Source: Promicromonospora thailandica (GTDB lineage: Bacteria > Actinomycetota > Actinomycetes > Actinomycetales > Cellulomonadaceae). From it: a stretch of 64,000 bases of DNA. Made by a program: the position numbers and the translations under genes. A model generated the notes under the pieces. The model searched no databases and had not been told where the DNA came from. It saw only the letters and a program-made list of their open reading frames with translations. Location: positions 496,001-560,000 of the forward strand of contig NZ_JAMTCS010000001.1 in assembly GCF_024171955.1 (NCBI RefSeq), in the 5' to 3' direction. Position 1 is the stretch's first letter. Each line of letters begins with the position of its first letter. Shown one piece after another: positions 8,492 to 17,144 of this stretch.

Positions 8492-9289
8492 ATGGACACC
8501 GCACTGGACCTCACGGCCGCCGTCGTCGTCGGCGGCAGCATCGCCACGCTGCTCATGGGGCTGGCCAAGACCGGCCTGCCGCCGCTGGGCGCGCTCGGCG
8601 CGGCCGTGATCGCCTCGGTGCTGCCACCGGTCCAGGCCGCCGGGGTCGCCCTGCCGCTGCTGATCGTGGGTGACCTGGTGGCCGTCAGCGCCTACGGCCG
8701 CGACGTGCGGTGGCCGGTGCTGCGCGCCCTGCTCCCGAGTGTGACCCTCGGGCTCGTGGTCGGCTTCGCCGCCCTGCGGTGGGCGCCGCCGGAGGTCAGC
8801 GCCCGCGTCGTCGGAGCCCTGCTCCTCCTGGCCGGGCTGGGCGACCTGGTGCGGCAGCTCGCCGCACTGCGAGGACGACGCCGCACGACCGACCACCCGG
8901 AAAACCCCGGCGCGCACGCACCGCCGTCCGCCCGTGAACGCCTCGCCCGCGCCGCGCTGGGCGCCACCGCCGGGGTGTCGACGATGATCGCGAACGCCGG
9001 CGGCCCGCCCATGAGCCTGTACCTGCTGCGGGCCGGGATCTCGCGCGCCGGGCTGCTGGGCACGGTCGCCCTGTTCTTCCTGACCGTCAACGTGGCGAAG
9101 CTGCCGTTCAGCGCGGGCCTCGGTCTCGTCTCCGCGGAGTCGCTGCGGGTCTCCCTCGTGCTGCTCCCCGGCCTGGTCGTCGGTCTGCTGATCGGCCGGG
9201 CGGTCGCCCACCGCATCTCGGGGCCGGTGTTCAGCGCCGCCGTGCTCGTCCTGACGGCCGCGGCCGGCGCCCGGCTCCTGGTCGCCTGA
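8492..9289 (+). CDS. TauE/SafE-family sulfite/anion exporter
   Basis: The 265-residue integral membrane protein has about 8 hydrophobic segments in two repeated halves, each with the family glycine/proline pattern (LLMGLAKTGLPPLGALGA and TAGVSTMIANAGGPPMSLYLL). Family members export sulfite, sulfoacetate or related anions. A charged cytosolic loop (about 125-155, RGRRRTTDHPENPG) splits the halves. The ATG lies 14 bp after the cupin stop. A SulP anion transporter sits nearby, but no shared operon is evident. Confidence 0.88.
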   Translation: MDTALDLTAAVVVGGSIATLLMGLAKTGLPPLGALGAAVIASVLPPVQAAGVALPLLIVGDLVAVSAYGRDVRWPVLRALLPSVTLGLVVGFAALRWAPPEVSARVVGALLLLAGLGDLVRQLAALRGRRRTTDHPENPGAHAPPSARERLARAALGATAGVSTMIANAGGPPMSLYLLRAGISRAGLLGTVALFFLTVNVAKLPFSAGLGLVSAESLRVSLVLLPGLVVGLLIGRAVAHRISGPVFSAAVLVLTAAAGARLLVA

Positions 9290-9346
9290 GGCCTGCACCG
9301 GGTGACGGGCTACCGATACGTCCCAGCCTGACGCTACTGTCCCGGT

Positions 9347-9928
9347 ATGCCCGACGAGTCCGTGGACTTCTACCCGTCCCGCGCCCACGTCCTCACGCTC
9401 GCGCTCGGCGCGCTGGGCCTGGTGGCCCTGTGCGCCGCCGTCGCGTGGTTCGGCTTCGGCCTGGCCCAGACCAGCGGCTCACGCGCCGCGCTCGCCGTGG
9501 TGTCGGTGAGCGCGATGGGCGTGCTGGTCTTCACCGGCCTGGGCCTCATCGTGGTGCGGCGCCTCCTGCTCCCGACCTGGCCCGTGCTCACGCTCGACGA
9601 CGACGGCCTGGTCGACTGGCTGCCGAACGTCGGCGTCGAGCACGTGGCCTGGTCGGAGGTCACCGGCTCGCGCCCCGCGAACCTCGTCGGACGGCGCGTG
9701 CTCGCCGTCGACGTCGCCGACCCGCGGGCCGTCGCCCGCCGTCAGCGGACGCCGCTGCGCCGCGTCGTGGCCGTGGCCAACACCCGGCTCGTCGGCACGC
9801 CCGTGGTGCTCAAGCCCGGCAGCATCAGGTGCACGATGGGCGACCTCGAGGCGGCCTTCGACCACTTCACCGGCCCGCGTCGCGCGGCACCGCAGCCGAC
9901 CCCGCAGCCGTCGTCACAGCCTGGGTAA
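9347..9928 (+). CDS. Two-pass membrane protein with PH-like C-terminal domain, function unknown
   Basis: The product has 193 residues. Two hydrophobic segments (about 15-38 and 48-70) are followed by a soluble domain starting LLPTWPVLTLDDDGLVDWLP, with the pattern seen in bacterial PH-like membrane proteins, and a Pro/Gln-rich tail. The start ATG follows TACTGT by exactly 6 nt, so the transcript is probably leaderless. No functional assignment is possible. Confidence 0.8.
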   Translation: MPDESVDFYPSRAHVLTLALGALGLVALCAAVAWFGFGLAQTSGSRAALAVVSVSAMGVLVFTGLGLIVVRRLLLPTWPVLTLDDDGLVDWLPNVGVEHVAWSEVTGSRPANLVGRRVLAVDVADPRAVARRQRTPLRRVVAVANTRLVGTPVVLKPGSIRCTMGDLEAAFDHFTGPRRAAPQPTPQPSSQPG

Positions 9929-9967
9929 ACTACCCGGATCAGCCGACGACAGGCACCTGGGGACCGC

Positions 9968-10630
9968 ATGAGCGACGACCGCTACGAACCCGGCCAGAAC
10001 GATCCGGACCGCGGCTACGCCGACTTCGAGTTCGAGCGCCGGTTCTTCGTGCGCGACCTGCCGGGCGAGCTCCGCGACGCGCCCGCCCTCATCGTGCAGA
10101 ACTACTTCCTGGCCGACGACGGCTACGCCCTGCGCGTCCGGGTCCAGGCCAGCGACGTCGACGCCGACCTGACCGCGGACACCGACCCCGCGGAGCTGCT
10201 GCGCGCGCACGTCGACGAGATCGACTTCGCCGCGGTCACCGTCAAGGGTCCTGCCGTCGGCGGCACGCGGTACGAGGCCGAGCGCGAGCTGGACCCCCGG
10301 GTGGGCGTCGAGCTGGTGCGCCGCGGCGGCGACCCGATCGTCAAGGTCCGCTACGCCGCGTGGCTGGGCGCCGACGGCTGGTCGATCGACGTGTTCGGCG
10401 GGGCCAACCACCCGCTCGTGGTGGCGGAGTGCGAGCGTTCCGGACCGGTCACCGGCCTGCAGATCCCGGACTTCTGCGTCACCGAGATCACCGACGACCG
10501 CCGCTTCTCCAACGAGTCGCTCGCCATGGAGCCCTACAGCGGCTGGGCGCCCGACTTCGCCGCCGAGCTGGCGCACGACGGCCCGCGGTTCCGTCAGGAC
10601 TTCGGCCCGAACACGCACCTGCGGCTCTGA
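9968..10630 (+). CDS. CYTH-domain protein (triphosphate tunnel metalloenzyme fold)
   Basis: The 220-residue protein carries an N-terminal FEFERRFFV strand matching the CYTH signature ExExK, except that the Lys is Arg. It continues with a basic strand (YALRVRVQ), VTVKGP and an RYEAERELD strand typical of the tunnel fold. Family members cleave or bind triphosphates such as thiamine triphosphate or polyphosphate. The K-to-R change may alter activity. AGGCACCTGGGG upstream is only a weak ribosome-binding site. The 3' end converges on the M15 peptidase gene. Confidence 0.8.
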   Translation: MSDDRYEPGQNDPDRGYADFEFERRFFVRDLPGELRDAPALIVQNYFLADDGYALRVRVQASDVDADLTADTDPAELLRAHVDEIDFAAVTVKGPAVGGTRYEAERELDPRVGVELVRRGGDPIVKVRYAAWLGADGWSIDVFGGANHPLVVAECERSGPVTGLQIPDFCVTEITDDRRFSNESLAMEPYSGWAPDFAAELAHDGPRFRQDFGPNTHLRL

Positions 10631-10658
10631 GGCCGGGGCTCGTCAGAGGGCTCGGCGC

Positions 10659-11921
10659 TCAGCCGTGCCACTCGCCCTTCTCGACGACGCCGGACACGAA
10701 CTCCCAGTGCCACGGCTCGTACTTGCTGCCGCCGAGCTGGGCCCACGAGGGATTCTGCCAGCCGTAGGACGGCGCGTTGGCCCAGAGCCAGGAGAAGACC
10801 TCGCTGTCGCCGGTCTCCTTCGAGCACAGGTCGATCGCGAGACCCCAGCCGTGCATCGAGGTGCCCGGCGAGGCCGCGAAGTAACCGCGTGACGCCTTGA
10901 GCTCGTACTGCGTGTCCAGGTCGCGATAGCTCGCCACGAGGCACATCTCGCGGCCGAACGCCGCGCGGAACGCCTCGTTGAGCGCGCTGAGGGACATGGC
11001 GGCATCGGGCCGCAGGTACTCGCCCGCCTGCCACAGCTCGCACAGGGAGTGGTCCGCGAGCGCGCCGTTCGTGCCGTCCACCGGGGCGTCGACGTCGCAG
11101 TCGGGCAGCGGGCTGCGGTCGAACGACCGGCTGGCGGCCGACTCGGGCCGCGTGATCGCCTCGGCCCGCACCACGGCCCCTGAGGTCTCCGGGCGCTCGA
11201 CGGGCTGCGTCACGAGGTCCAGCACGTTGGGTCCGGTCCGCGGCGCGTCGACCTCGAAGGGCGACTCGCCCGACTGCGCCATGCCCTGCGCGAAGGGCGC
11301 CGCGATGGTCGCGCAGGCGAGGGTGCCGATGACCGTCGCCCGGGAGATGAGCCGCTGCCCCACGGGGATCGACGACGTCGGCCGGCTCTGCCGGGGCACG
11401 GCGCCCGTGACGAGGTGGTCGAACGACTCGCCGTCCGCCGCAGCGGGGGCGGGGGCCGGGACAGGGACAGGGACGACCGGGGCCGGAACGGGGAGCGGCG
11501 CCGGCGTGACCTGCGCGGGCGCGGGGAACGGCGCCGCTGCCCGCGTGAACTGGGGTGCCGCCACGGGCTGCACCGGCAGCGGCAGCGCGGCGAACGCCAC
11601 CCGGGTCTCCGCGACCTGCGGAAGCCCGGCGCGTGGCGGGGCCGACGGCCGTACGGCCTGGGGCCGCGGCACGGGCGCCTGCGTCACCGGCAGGCGACCG
11701 GCGGGCGCGTGCGTGACGGGCGGCTGCGTGACGGGCGGGTACGGCGCGGGCGGATATGGCGCGGGCGGGCGCGTCGCCGGTGGGTGAGTCATGGCGGGGT
11801 GCGTCACGTGGCCGCGTGCCCCGTGCTCGCGCAGGGCCTGGGCCCGCTGCTCCGCCTCCCGCCGCGCCCGGCGCGTCATGGGCGCGGGCTGCACGCTCGT
11901 CGTCACAGCCGTGGACTCCAC
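10659..11921 (-). CDS. D-alanyl-D-alanine carboxypeptidase-like M15 (VanY) family protein
   Basis: The 420-residue protein has an unusual Pro/Ala/Thr-rich N-terminal half (about residues 30-180, with THPP and YPPAP repeats), then one hydrophobic segment (about 195-215) and a C-terminal VanY domain. The zinc site is visible as SMHGWGLAIDL (His and Asp) and EPWHWEF (His). The family trims D-Ala from peptidoglycan stems outside the membrane. The start is uncertain: GTG 11921 has GGAGGG 3 nt upstream, while GTG 11906 and ATG 11972 are alternatives. Confidence 0.87.
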   Translation of the reverse strand: MESTAVTTSVQPAPMTRRARREAEQRAQALREHGARGHVTHPAMTHPPATRPPAPYPPAPYPPVTQPPVTHAPAGRLPVTQAPVPRPQAVRPSAPPRAGLPQVAETRVAFAALPLPVQPVAAPQFTRAAAPFPAPAQVTPAPLPVPAPVVPVPVPAPAPAAADGESFDHLVTGAVPRQSRPTSSIPVGQRLISRATVIGTLACATIAAPFAQGMAQSGESPFEVDAPRTGPNVLDLVTQPVERPETSGAVVRAEAITRPESAASRSFDRSPLPDCDVDAPVDGTNGALADHSLCELWQAGEYLRPDAAMSLSALNEAFRAAFGREMCLVASYRDLDTQYELKASRGYFAASPGTSMHGWGLAIDLCSKETGDSEVFSWLWANAPSYGWQNPSWAQLGGSKYEPWHWEFVSGVVEKGEWHG

Positions 11922-12078
11922 TGGCCCTCCGTCGTCGTGTGTCCGCGGCCCCTCGCGGTGGACATGTCGCACGCGACACTAACCCCGCTCGGGCCCCCTG
12001 CCAAGCCCCCGCCCGCGACGTGCGCTACCCGTGCGTGGGGCTTTCCTTACCTGCGCCCTGCCGGAAACAATCCGTCGG

Positions 12079-13131
12079 TCACGTCCGGCTCCGCTGCATG
12101 GCGTCCCGCACCTCGCCGACGAGCTCCTCCAGGATGTCCTCGAGGAACACGACGCCGAGCACGTCGCCGTCCGTCCCCTCCACGCGAGCCAGGTGCGCTC
12201 CGGAGCGCTGCATGACCCGCAGGGCGTCCTCCACCTCGTCGTCCGGCCGCACGGCGGCCAGCGCGCGCACGCGCCAGGACGCCACGGGCTCGAACCGCGC
12301 CTGCCCGGTCGCGTACAGCACGTCCTTGAGGTGCAGGTAGCCGACCAGCTCGTCGCCGTCGCCGCCCTGCGTGATCACGGGGAACCGGCTGAAGCCGTGC
12401 TTGGAGACCAGCCGCTCGACGTCGTCGGGCGTGCTGTTCTCGTCCACGCACACGAGGCCCGCCACCGGCACCATGACGTCCCGGGCGGTGCGGTTGGAGA
12501 ACTCGATGGCGCCCGTGAGCAGGCCCTGCTCGTCGCGCAGCACGCCCTCGGCCTGGGAGTGCTCCACGATGGACTGCACCTCCTCCGCGGTGAACGCCGA
12601 GGCCACCTCGTCCTTGGGCTCCACGCCCGCGAGCCGCACCGCGTGGTTCGCGATCCAGTTCAGCGCGCTGATCACCGGCCGCAGCGCCCGGCCGAGGAGC
12701 ACGAGCGGCGGGCCGAACCACATGACGGCCCGGTCCGGACCGGCCACGGCCAGGTTCTTCGGCACCATCTCGCCGAGCACCACGTGCAGGTACACGACCA
12801 GCGACAGCGCCACCACGAGGGCGATCGGGTGCGTGAGGTCCTCGCTCACGCCCAGGGCGTGCAGCGGGCCCTCCAGCAGGTGCGCGAGCGCCGGCTCGGC
12901 CACGATGCCCAGGCCGGTCGAGCACACGGTGACGCCGAGCTGCGCGCACGCCAGCATGAGCGACACGTGCTCCATGGCCCACAGCACGGTGACGGCGCGG
13001 CGGTCGCCTGCCGCGGCGAGCGGCTCGATGGCGCTGCGGCGCGCCGAGATGACGGCGAACTCCGCGCCCACGAAGAACGCGTTGCCGGCCAGCAGCACGA
13101 GGCCGACGACGAGCGCTGTGGTCGTGCTCAT
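12079..13131 (-). CDS. CNNM/CorC-type transporter-associated protein (DUF21 + CBS pair), shorter paralogue
   Basis: The 350-residue protein has an N-terminal DUF21 membrane domain (segments near 5-25, 60-80, 100-125 and 140-160, with GEMVPKNLA conserved) and a tandem CBS domain (about 205-335, with TARDVMVPV and HLKDVL). The family is linked to Mg2+/Co2+ efflux or haemolysin-like proteins. The C-terminal CorC/HlyC domain is missing, unlike in its upstream neighbour. The ATG overlaps that neighbour's stop as ATGA, so the two paralogues are coupled and may form a heteromer (inference). Confidence 0.9.
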   Translation of the reverse strand: MSTTTALVVGLVLLAGNAFFVGAEFAVISARRSAIEPLAAAGDRRAVTVLWAMEHVSLMLACAQLGVTVCSTGLGIVAEPALAHLLEGPLHALGVSEDLTHPIALVVALSLVVYLHVVLGEMVPKNLAVAGPDRAVMWFGPPLVLLGRALRPVISALNWIANHAVRLAGVEPKDEVASAFTAEEVQSIVEHSQAEGVLRDEQGLLTGAIEFSNRTARDVMVPVAGLVCVDENSTPDDVERLVSKHGFSRFPVITQGGDGDELVGYLHLKDVLYATGQARFEPVASWRVRALAAVRPDDEVEDALRVMQRSGAHLARVEGTDGDVLGVVFLEDILEELVGEVRDAMQRSRT

Positions 13132-14567
13132 CGGCCCGCCTCCCTGTCGCGGCCCGCGTGCTGCGGTACGCCGTCCGCGGCGGCGTCGGGCTGCGGGCGC
13201 ACCCGCACGCGCTCGACGCGCCGTCCGTCCATGACCTCGACCCGCAGCGTCACGCGGGTGGTGGTGCGGTGCACGGTGACCTCGTCACCCACCGCGGGCA
13301 TCCGGCCCAGCTCGGCCATGATGAGCCCGCCCAGCGTCTCGTAGGCGGCACCCTCCGGGACCTCGATGCCGGTGTACTCGACGAGCTCGTCGGGGCGCAG
13401 CATGCCGGGCACGATCCAGGAGCCGTCGGCGGCGCGGGCGGCACCGGCGCGGCGCGGGTCGTGCTCGTCGGCGACATCACCCACGAGCTCCTCGACGACG
13501 TCCTCCAGCGTGACGACGCCGGAGGTGCCGCCGTACTCGTCGACCACCACGGCCATCTGCATCCCCAGCTCGCGCAGCTCGACCAGCAGAGGGCCGAGGC
13601 GCACGGTCTCGGGCACGCGGGGCGCCTCCACCATGAGCGCGGCGGCGGGCACCTCGGCCCGCCGGTCGTGCGGCACGCCGACGGCGCGGCGCAGGTGCAC
13701 CAGGCCGACGACGTCGTCCCGGTCCTGGCCGATCACCGGGAACCGCGAGTGCCCCGTGCGCCGGGCGAGCGCGACGACGTCGTCCGCCGTCGCGTCCCGG
13801 TCCAGCACGGACATCCGCAGGCGGTCCGTCATGACGTCGCGCGCGCTCAGCGTGTCGAGCTCGATCGAGTTGGTCAGCAGCGTGGCCACCGACTCCTCGA
13901 GCGTGCCCTCCTCGGCGGAGCGACGCACGAGGGAGGCCAGCTCCGACGCGGACCGGGCTCCGGAGAGCTCCTCGCGCGGCTCGACGCCGAGCCGCCGCAG
14001 CAGCGCGTTCGCCGAGCCGTTGAGCACCGCGATGAGCGGCTTGAACGTCACGGTGAACACCCGCTGCACCGGCACCACGAGGCGCGCCGTGGCCAGTGGC
14101 GCCGAGAGCGCGAAGTTCTTGGGGATCAGCTCACCGCATACCATCGAGAACGCGTTCACCAGCACGAGGGCCAGGGCGCCGGCGAGCCCGGCGGAGACGG
14201 CGGTGGGTATCGACGTCGCGCCGAAGGCCGCCGACAGCAGCGAGTTCAGGGCCGGCTGCGCGGTGTAGCCGAGCAGGATGGTGGTCAGCGTGATGCCGAC
14301 CTGGGCGGAGCTCAGCTCCGTGGAGAGGTGCCGCAGCGCGGTGCGCACGCTGCTGTCGCGCATGCCGTGCCCCAGCGCGGGGCGGCCGGGATGCCCGGGG
14401 GCGGAAGGATCGGACCCGGTCCGCCCGGGTCTGTCCCCCTCCGAGTCGTCGGAGTCGCCGATCACGGCGGGGTCGATGGTGACGAGGGAGAACTCCCCGG
14501 CCACGAAGACAGCAGTACCTGCTGTGAGGATGACGCCCACGGCGACCATGATCCAGTCGCCGGTCAT
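13128..14567 (-). CDS. CNNM/CorC-type protein (DUF21 + CBS + CorC_HlyC), longer paralogue
   Basis: The 479-residue protein has a DUF21 membrane domain, with an Asp/Gly/Pro-rich cytosolic insertion at about residues 33-65. It then has two CBS motifs (DVMTDRLRM and the VVDEYGGTSGVVTLEDVVEELVG type) and a C-terminal CorC_HlyC domain (EVPEGAAYETLGGLIM). ATG 14567 has GGAG 7 nt upstream; longer frames exist but lack such a site. It is the first gene of a two-gene operon. It probably acts in divalent-cation homeostasis; the exact role is not shown here. Confidence 0.9.
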   Translation of the reverse strand: MTGDWIMVAVGVILTAGTAVFVAGEFSLVTIDPAVIGDSDDSEGDRPGRTGSDPSAPGHPGRPALGHGMRDSSVRTALRHLSTELSSAQVGITLTTILLGYTAQPALNSLLSAAFGATSIPTAVSAGLAGALALVLVNAFSMVCGELIPKNFALSAPLATARLVVPVQRVFTVTFKPLIAVLNGSANALLRRLGVEPREELSGARSASELASLVRRSAEEGTLEESVATLLTNSIELDTLSARDVMTDRLRMSVLDRDATADDVVALARRTGHSRFPVIGQDRDDVVGLVHLRRAVGVPHDRRAEVPAAALMVEAPRVPETVRLGPLLVELRELGMQMAVVVDEYGGTSGVVTLEDVVEELVGDVADEHDPRRAGAARAADGSWIVPGMLRPDELVEYTGIEVPEGAAYETLGGLIMAELGRMPAVGDEVTVHRTTTRVTLRVEVMDGRRVERVRVRPQPDAAADGVPQHAGRDREAGR

Positions 14568-14719
14568 CTCGCGCTCCGGAAGGCACTCGAGGGGTGCGGC
14601 GTCTTCCAAGGATTCCGGTCGGGATATCGCTCGATCATCGTGCGATAGATCGTAGCGGGAAGGGGGACTCTCAGGCTCGCTTCAGTGTCTTGTCAGGCAA
14701 GTACGGGCATGATTGACCT

Positions 14720-15493
14720 ATGTCATCTGGTATTCCCCAGCCGTCTGGGGCCCCGCAGCAGCCCGGAACGGCGTCGGCCGCCGCCTCGTCCGGCCAGCAG
14801 AGCGCGACCGTGCTCGTGGTGGAGGACGAGCCGACGATCGCCACGGCGATCGCCCAGCGGCTGTCGGCCGAGGGCTGGCGCGTCGAGGTCGCGCGGGACG
14901 GGCTGTCCGGCGTCGACGCGGCGTCCCGGCTGCGCCCCGACGTCGTCGTCCTGGACGTCATGCTGCCCGGCATCGACGGGCTCGAGGTCACGCGGCGCAT
15001 CCAGGCGGAGCACCCGACCCCGATCCTCATGCTCACCGCGCGCGACGACGAGACCGACATGCTCGTCGGGCTCGGCGTCGGGGCCGACGACTACATGACC
15101 AAGCCCTTCTCGATGCGCGAGCTCGTGGCCCGCATCAAGGCGCTGCTGCGGCGGGTGGACCGGGCGGCGCAGGCCGCCGCGACCACCCCGGCCGACCCGC
15201 CCATGACGATGGGCGACGTCACCGTGGACCGCGCCCAGCGGCGCGTGTACCGGGCCGGCGACGAGGTGCACCTGACCCCCACGGAGTTCGAGCTGCTGGT
15301 CATGCTCGCCGGCTCCCCCAAGACCGTGCTGACGCGCGAACGCCTGCTCGCCGAGGTCTGGGACTGGGCCGACGCCAGCGGCACCCGCACCGTGGACTCG
15401 CACATCAAGGCGCTGCGCCGCAAGCTCGGCCCGGACCTGATCCGCACGGTGCACGGCGTGGGCTACGCGTTCGAGCCGCCCGCCGGCCAGTGA
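14720..15493 (+). CDS. OmpR/PhoB-family response regulator
   Basis: The 257-residue protein has a Ser/Gln/Pro-rich N-terminal extension (1-28), then a receiver domain (30-145) with acidic pocket VEDE, phospho-acceptor D79 in VVLDVMLPG, T106 and K128. The winged-helix DNA-binding domain covers about 165-255. ATG 14720 lies 6 nt after CATGAT, the leaderless geometry. The sensor kinase gene starts 26 bp downstream, so the two form a two-component system. Its signal is unknown, and LpqB, the usual MtrAB partner, is absent here. Confidence 0.95.
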   Translation: MSSGIPQPSGAPQQPGTASAAASSGQQSATVLVVEDEPTIATAIAQRLSAEGWRVEVARDGLSGVDAASRLRPDVVVLDVMLPGIDGLEVTRRIQAEHPTPILMLTARDDETDMLVGLGVGADDYMTKPFSMRELVARIKALLRRVDRAAQAAATTPADPPMTMGDVTVDRAQRRVYRAGDEVHLTPTEFELLVMLAGSPKTVLTRERLLAEVWDWADASGTRTVDSHIKALRRKLGPDLIRTVHGVGYAFEPPAGQ

Positions 15494-15518
15494 CCGGGCC
15501 CCACGACCTGGCCTCCCG

Positions 15519-16721
15519 ATGATGCGGCCGCACGTACCCCGTCCCCGCGTCCCGGACGTGCGGCCGCTCGACCCGCTGAGCTCGCTCAAGATCAAGCTCG
15601 GCGTGCTCGTGGCCGCCACGGTGACCGCGGCGGTGCTCATCACGTGGCTCGGCCTCCAGGCGTCCCTGGGGCCGAGCCGCACGTTCCCGCTCGCGATCAT
15701 CCTGTCGCTGCTGGTCACCCAGATCCTGGCCCGCGGCATGACGTCGCCGCTGCGCGAGATCACCGAGGCCGTCCAGGCGATGGCCGACGGCGACTACACC
15801 CGGCGGGTGCGCGCCACCAGCAGCGACGAGGTGGGCCAGCTCGCGCACGCCTTCAACCGGATGGCCGAGGACCTGGCCTCGGTGGAGCAGACGCGTCGCG
15901 ACCTCATCGCCAACGTCTCGCACGAGCTGCGCACCCCGGTGGCGGCGCTGCAGGCCCAGCTCGAGAACATGGTCGACGGCGTGGTGCAGCCCACGCCCGC
16001 CGCGCTCGAGCAGGCGCACGCGCAGACCGAGCGGCTCACCCGCCTGGTCACCTACCTGCTGGACCTGTCGCGCATCGAGGCCGGGGCGTCCGCGCTCAAC
16101 GTCAGCACCATCGCGGTCGGCGACTTCCTGGAGGACTGCGCCGAGGACCTGTCGATGGTCGACGCGGCGAAGGACCTGCACTACGTCGTCGACGTCACGC
16201 CCGAGGACCTGGTCATCGAGGGCGACGCCGAGCGGCTGCACCAGGTGGTCACGAACCTGCTGCAGAACGCGATCCGGCACTCCCCCACGGGCGGCGTGGT
16301 CCGCCTGGACGCGTACCCGGTGGACGGGAGCGAGGGGGCCGACGTCGTGCTCGAGGTGAGCGACGAGGGGCCGGGGATCGCCGCCGCGGACCGCGAGCGG
16401 ATCTTCCAGCGGTTCGTCCGCGGCACCGGCTCGACCGGCGAGGGCCGGGGGCGCGGCGGGGCGTCGGCCGAGCAGCACGTGGACACGGTGAGCGTCGCGG
16501 GAGCGGGCAGCACTGTGGGCAGCACTGTGGGCAGCACGGCCGGGGGCACCGTCGGGTCGAGCGGCGGCACTGGCATCGGCCTCGCCATCGTGCGCTGGGC
16601 CGTGGAGCTGCACGGCGGTCACGTCGAGGTGGTCGACTCCGAGCGCGGCGCCACGATGCGCGTCACGCTACCGGCGCGGGCGCACCCGGCCCCGGGGGTC
16701 ACCACGACGCACTCGGGATGA
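15519..16721 (+). CDS. Sensor histidine kinase, partner of the upstream response regulator
   Basis: The 400-residue kinase has two close membrane segments (about 25-45 and 55-72) with almost no external loop, which suggests intramembrane sensing. HAMP follows (about 72-125), then HisKA with the phospho-His in NVSHELRTP (about 138) and HATPase_c with N box LLQNAIRHSP, G1 DEGPGI and G2 GGTGIGLAIV. Between the F box and G2 lies an unusual Gly/Ser/Thr-rich insertion of about 45 residues, encoded partly by a 12-bp tandem repeat. The start is ATG 15519 or 15522. Confidence 0.94.
   Translation: MMRPHVPRPRVPDVRPLDPLSSLKIKLGVLVAATVTAAVLITWLGLQASLGPSRTFPLAIILSLLVTQILARGMTSPLREITEAVQAMADGDYTRRVRATSSDEVGQLAHAFNRMAEDLASVEQTRRDLIANVSHELRTPVAALQAQLENMVDGVVQPTPAALEQAHAQTERLTRLVTYLLDLSRIEAGASALNVSTIAVGDFLEDCAEDLSMVDAAKDLHYVVDVTPEDLVIEGDAERLHQVVTNLLQNAIRHSPTGGVVRLDAYPVDGSEGADVVLEVSDEGPGIAAADRERIFQRFVRGTGSTGEGRGRGGASAEQHVDTVSVAGAGSTVGSTVGSTAGGTVGSSGGTGIGLAIVRWAVELHGGHVEVVDSERGATMRVTLPARAHPAPGVTTTHSG
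16506..16539 (+). repeat. 12-bp tandem repeat inside the kinase ATP lid
   Basis: GGCAGCACTGTG occurs twice in tandem and a third time in part. It encodes repeated Gly-Ser-Thr-Val within the loop before the G2 box. The repeat number could vary between strains. Confidence 0.8.
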
Positions 16722-17144
16722 GGGCCGGCACGAAGACCGGTCGTGCGGGCCTGCGTGCGGACCCGGCGTGCGCGTGGCGTGACCGTCAGGTGATCGTCCC
16801 GGCGGGAAACGCAGCAGCCTAGGGCTCTCCCGGTCCGGAACGTGAACCGGAGTTCCGTGATTTCGGTCACAGACGCAAAGGAAGCCCGCCCTGCAACAAA
16901 TCCCCGTAACGCTGCGTTGGCGACTTCGAGGGCGAATGTTGCCCGGGTTTTGCTCTGGGTACGGGAACCATGACGAACCACCTCCATTGGTGCTCTGGCG
17001 CACGCTTGCGCCACAGCGCGCACACGCACCGTGGAGCGGAAAGGGCCTACGCTTGGAGGGTCCGAAAACCGTTCGGGCTGCGCGCGCCGCGACCAGACGT
17101 GGCGCGCTACGAACGCAACTGTGGTGAAGGTGGGCGATCCGCGC
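16722..17144 (+). other. 423-bp intergenic region upstream of kgd
   Basis: No convincing gene was seen here. It holds a CRP/GlxR-like dyad at 16856-16871 and a -10-like TACGCT at 17048-17053. It has AT-richer stretches around 16860-16970. It is the likely promoter region of kgd and perhaps contains the terminator of the two-component operon, although no clear hairpin was found. Confidence 0.6.
16856..16871. promoter_or_regulatory. CRP/GlxR-like palindromic site upstream of kgd
   Basis: CGTGATTTCGGTCACA matches the TGTGA-N6-TCACA consensus with one mismatch and has a perfect GTGA/TCAC core. The site is about 274 bp before the kgd start. cAMP-receptor-type control of the TCA cycle is known in actinobacteria; the link here is inference. 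Confidence 0.4.
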
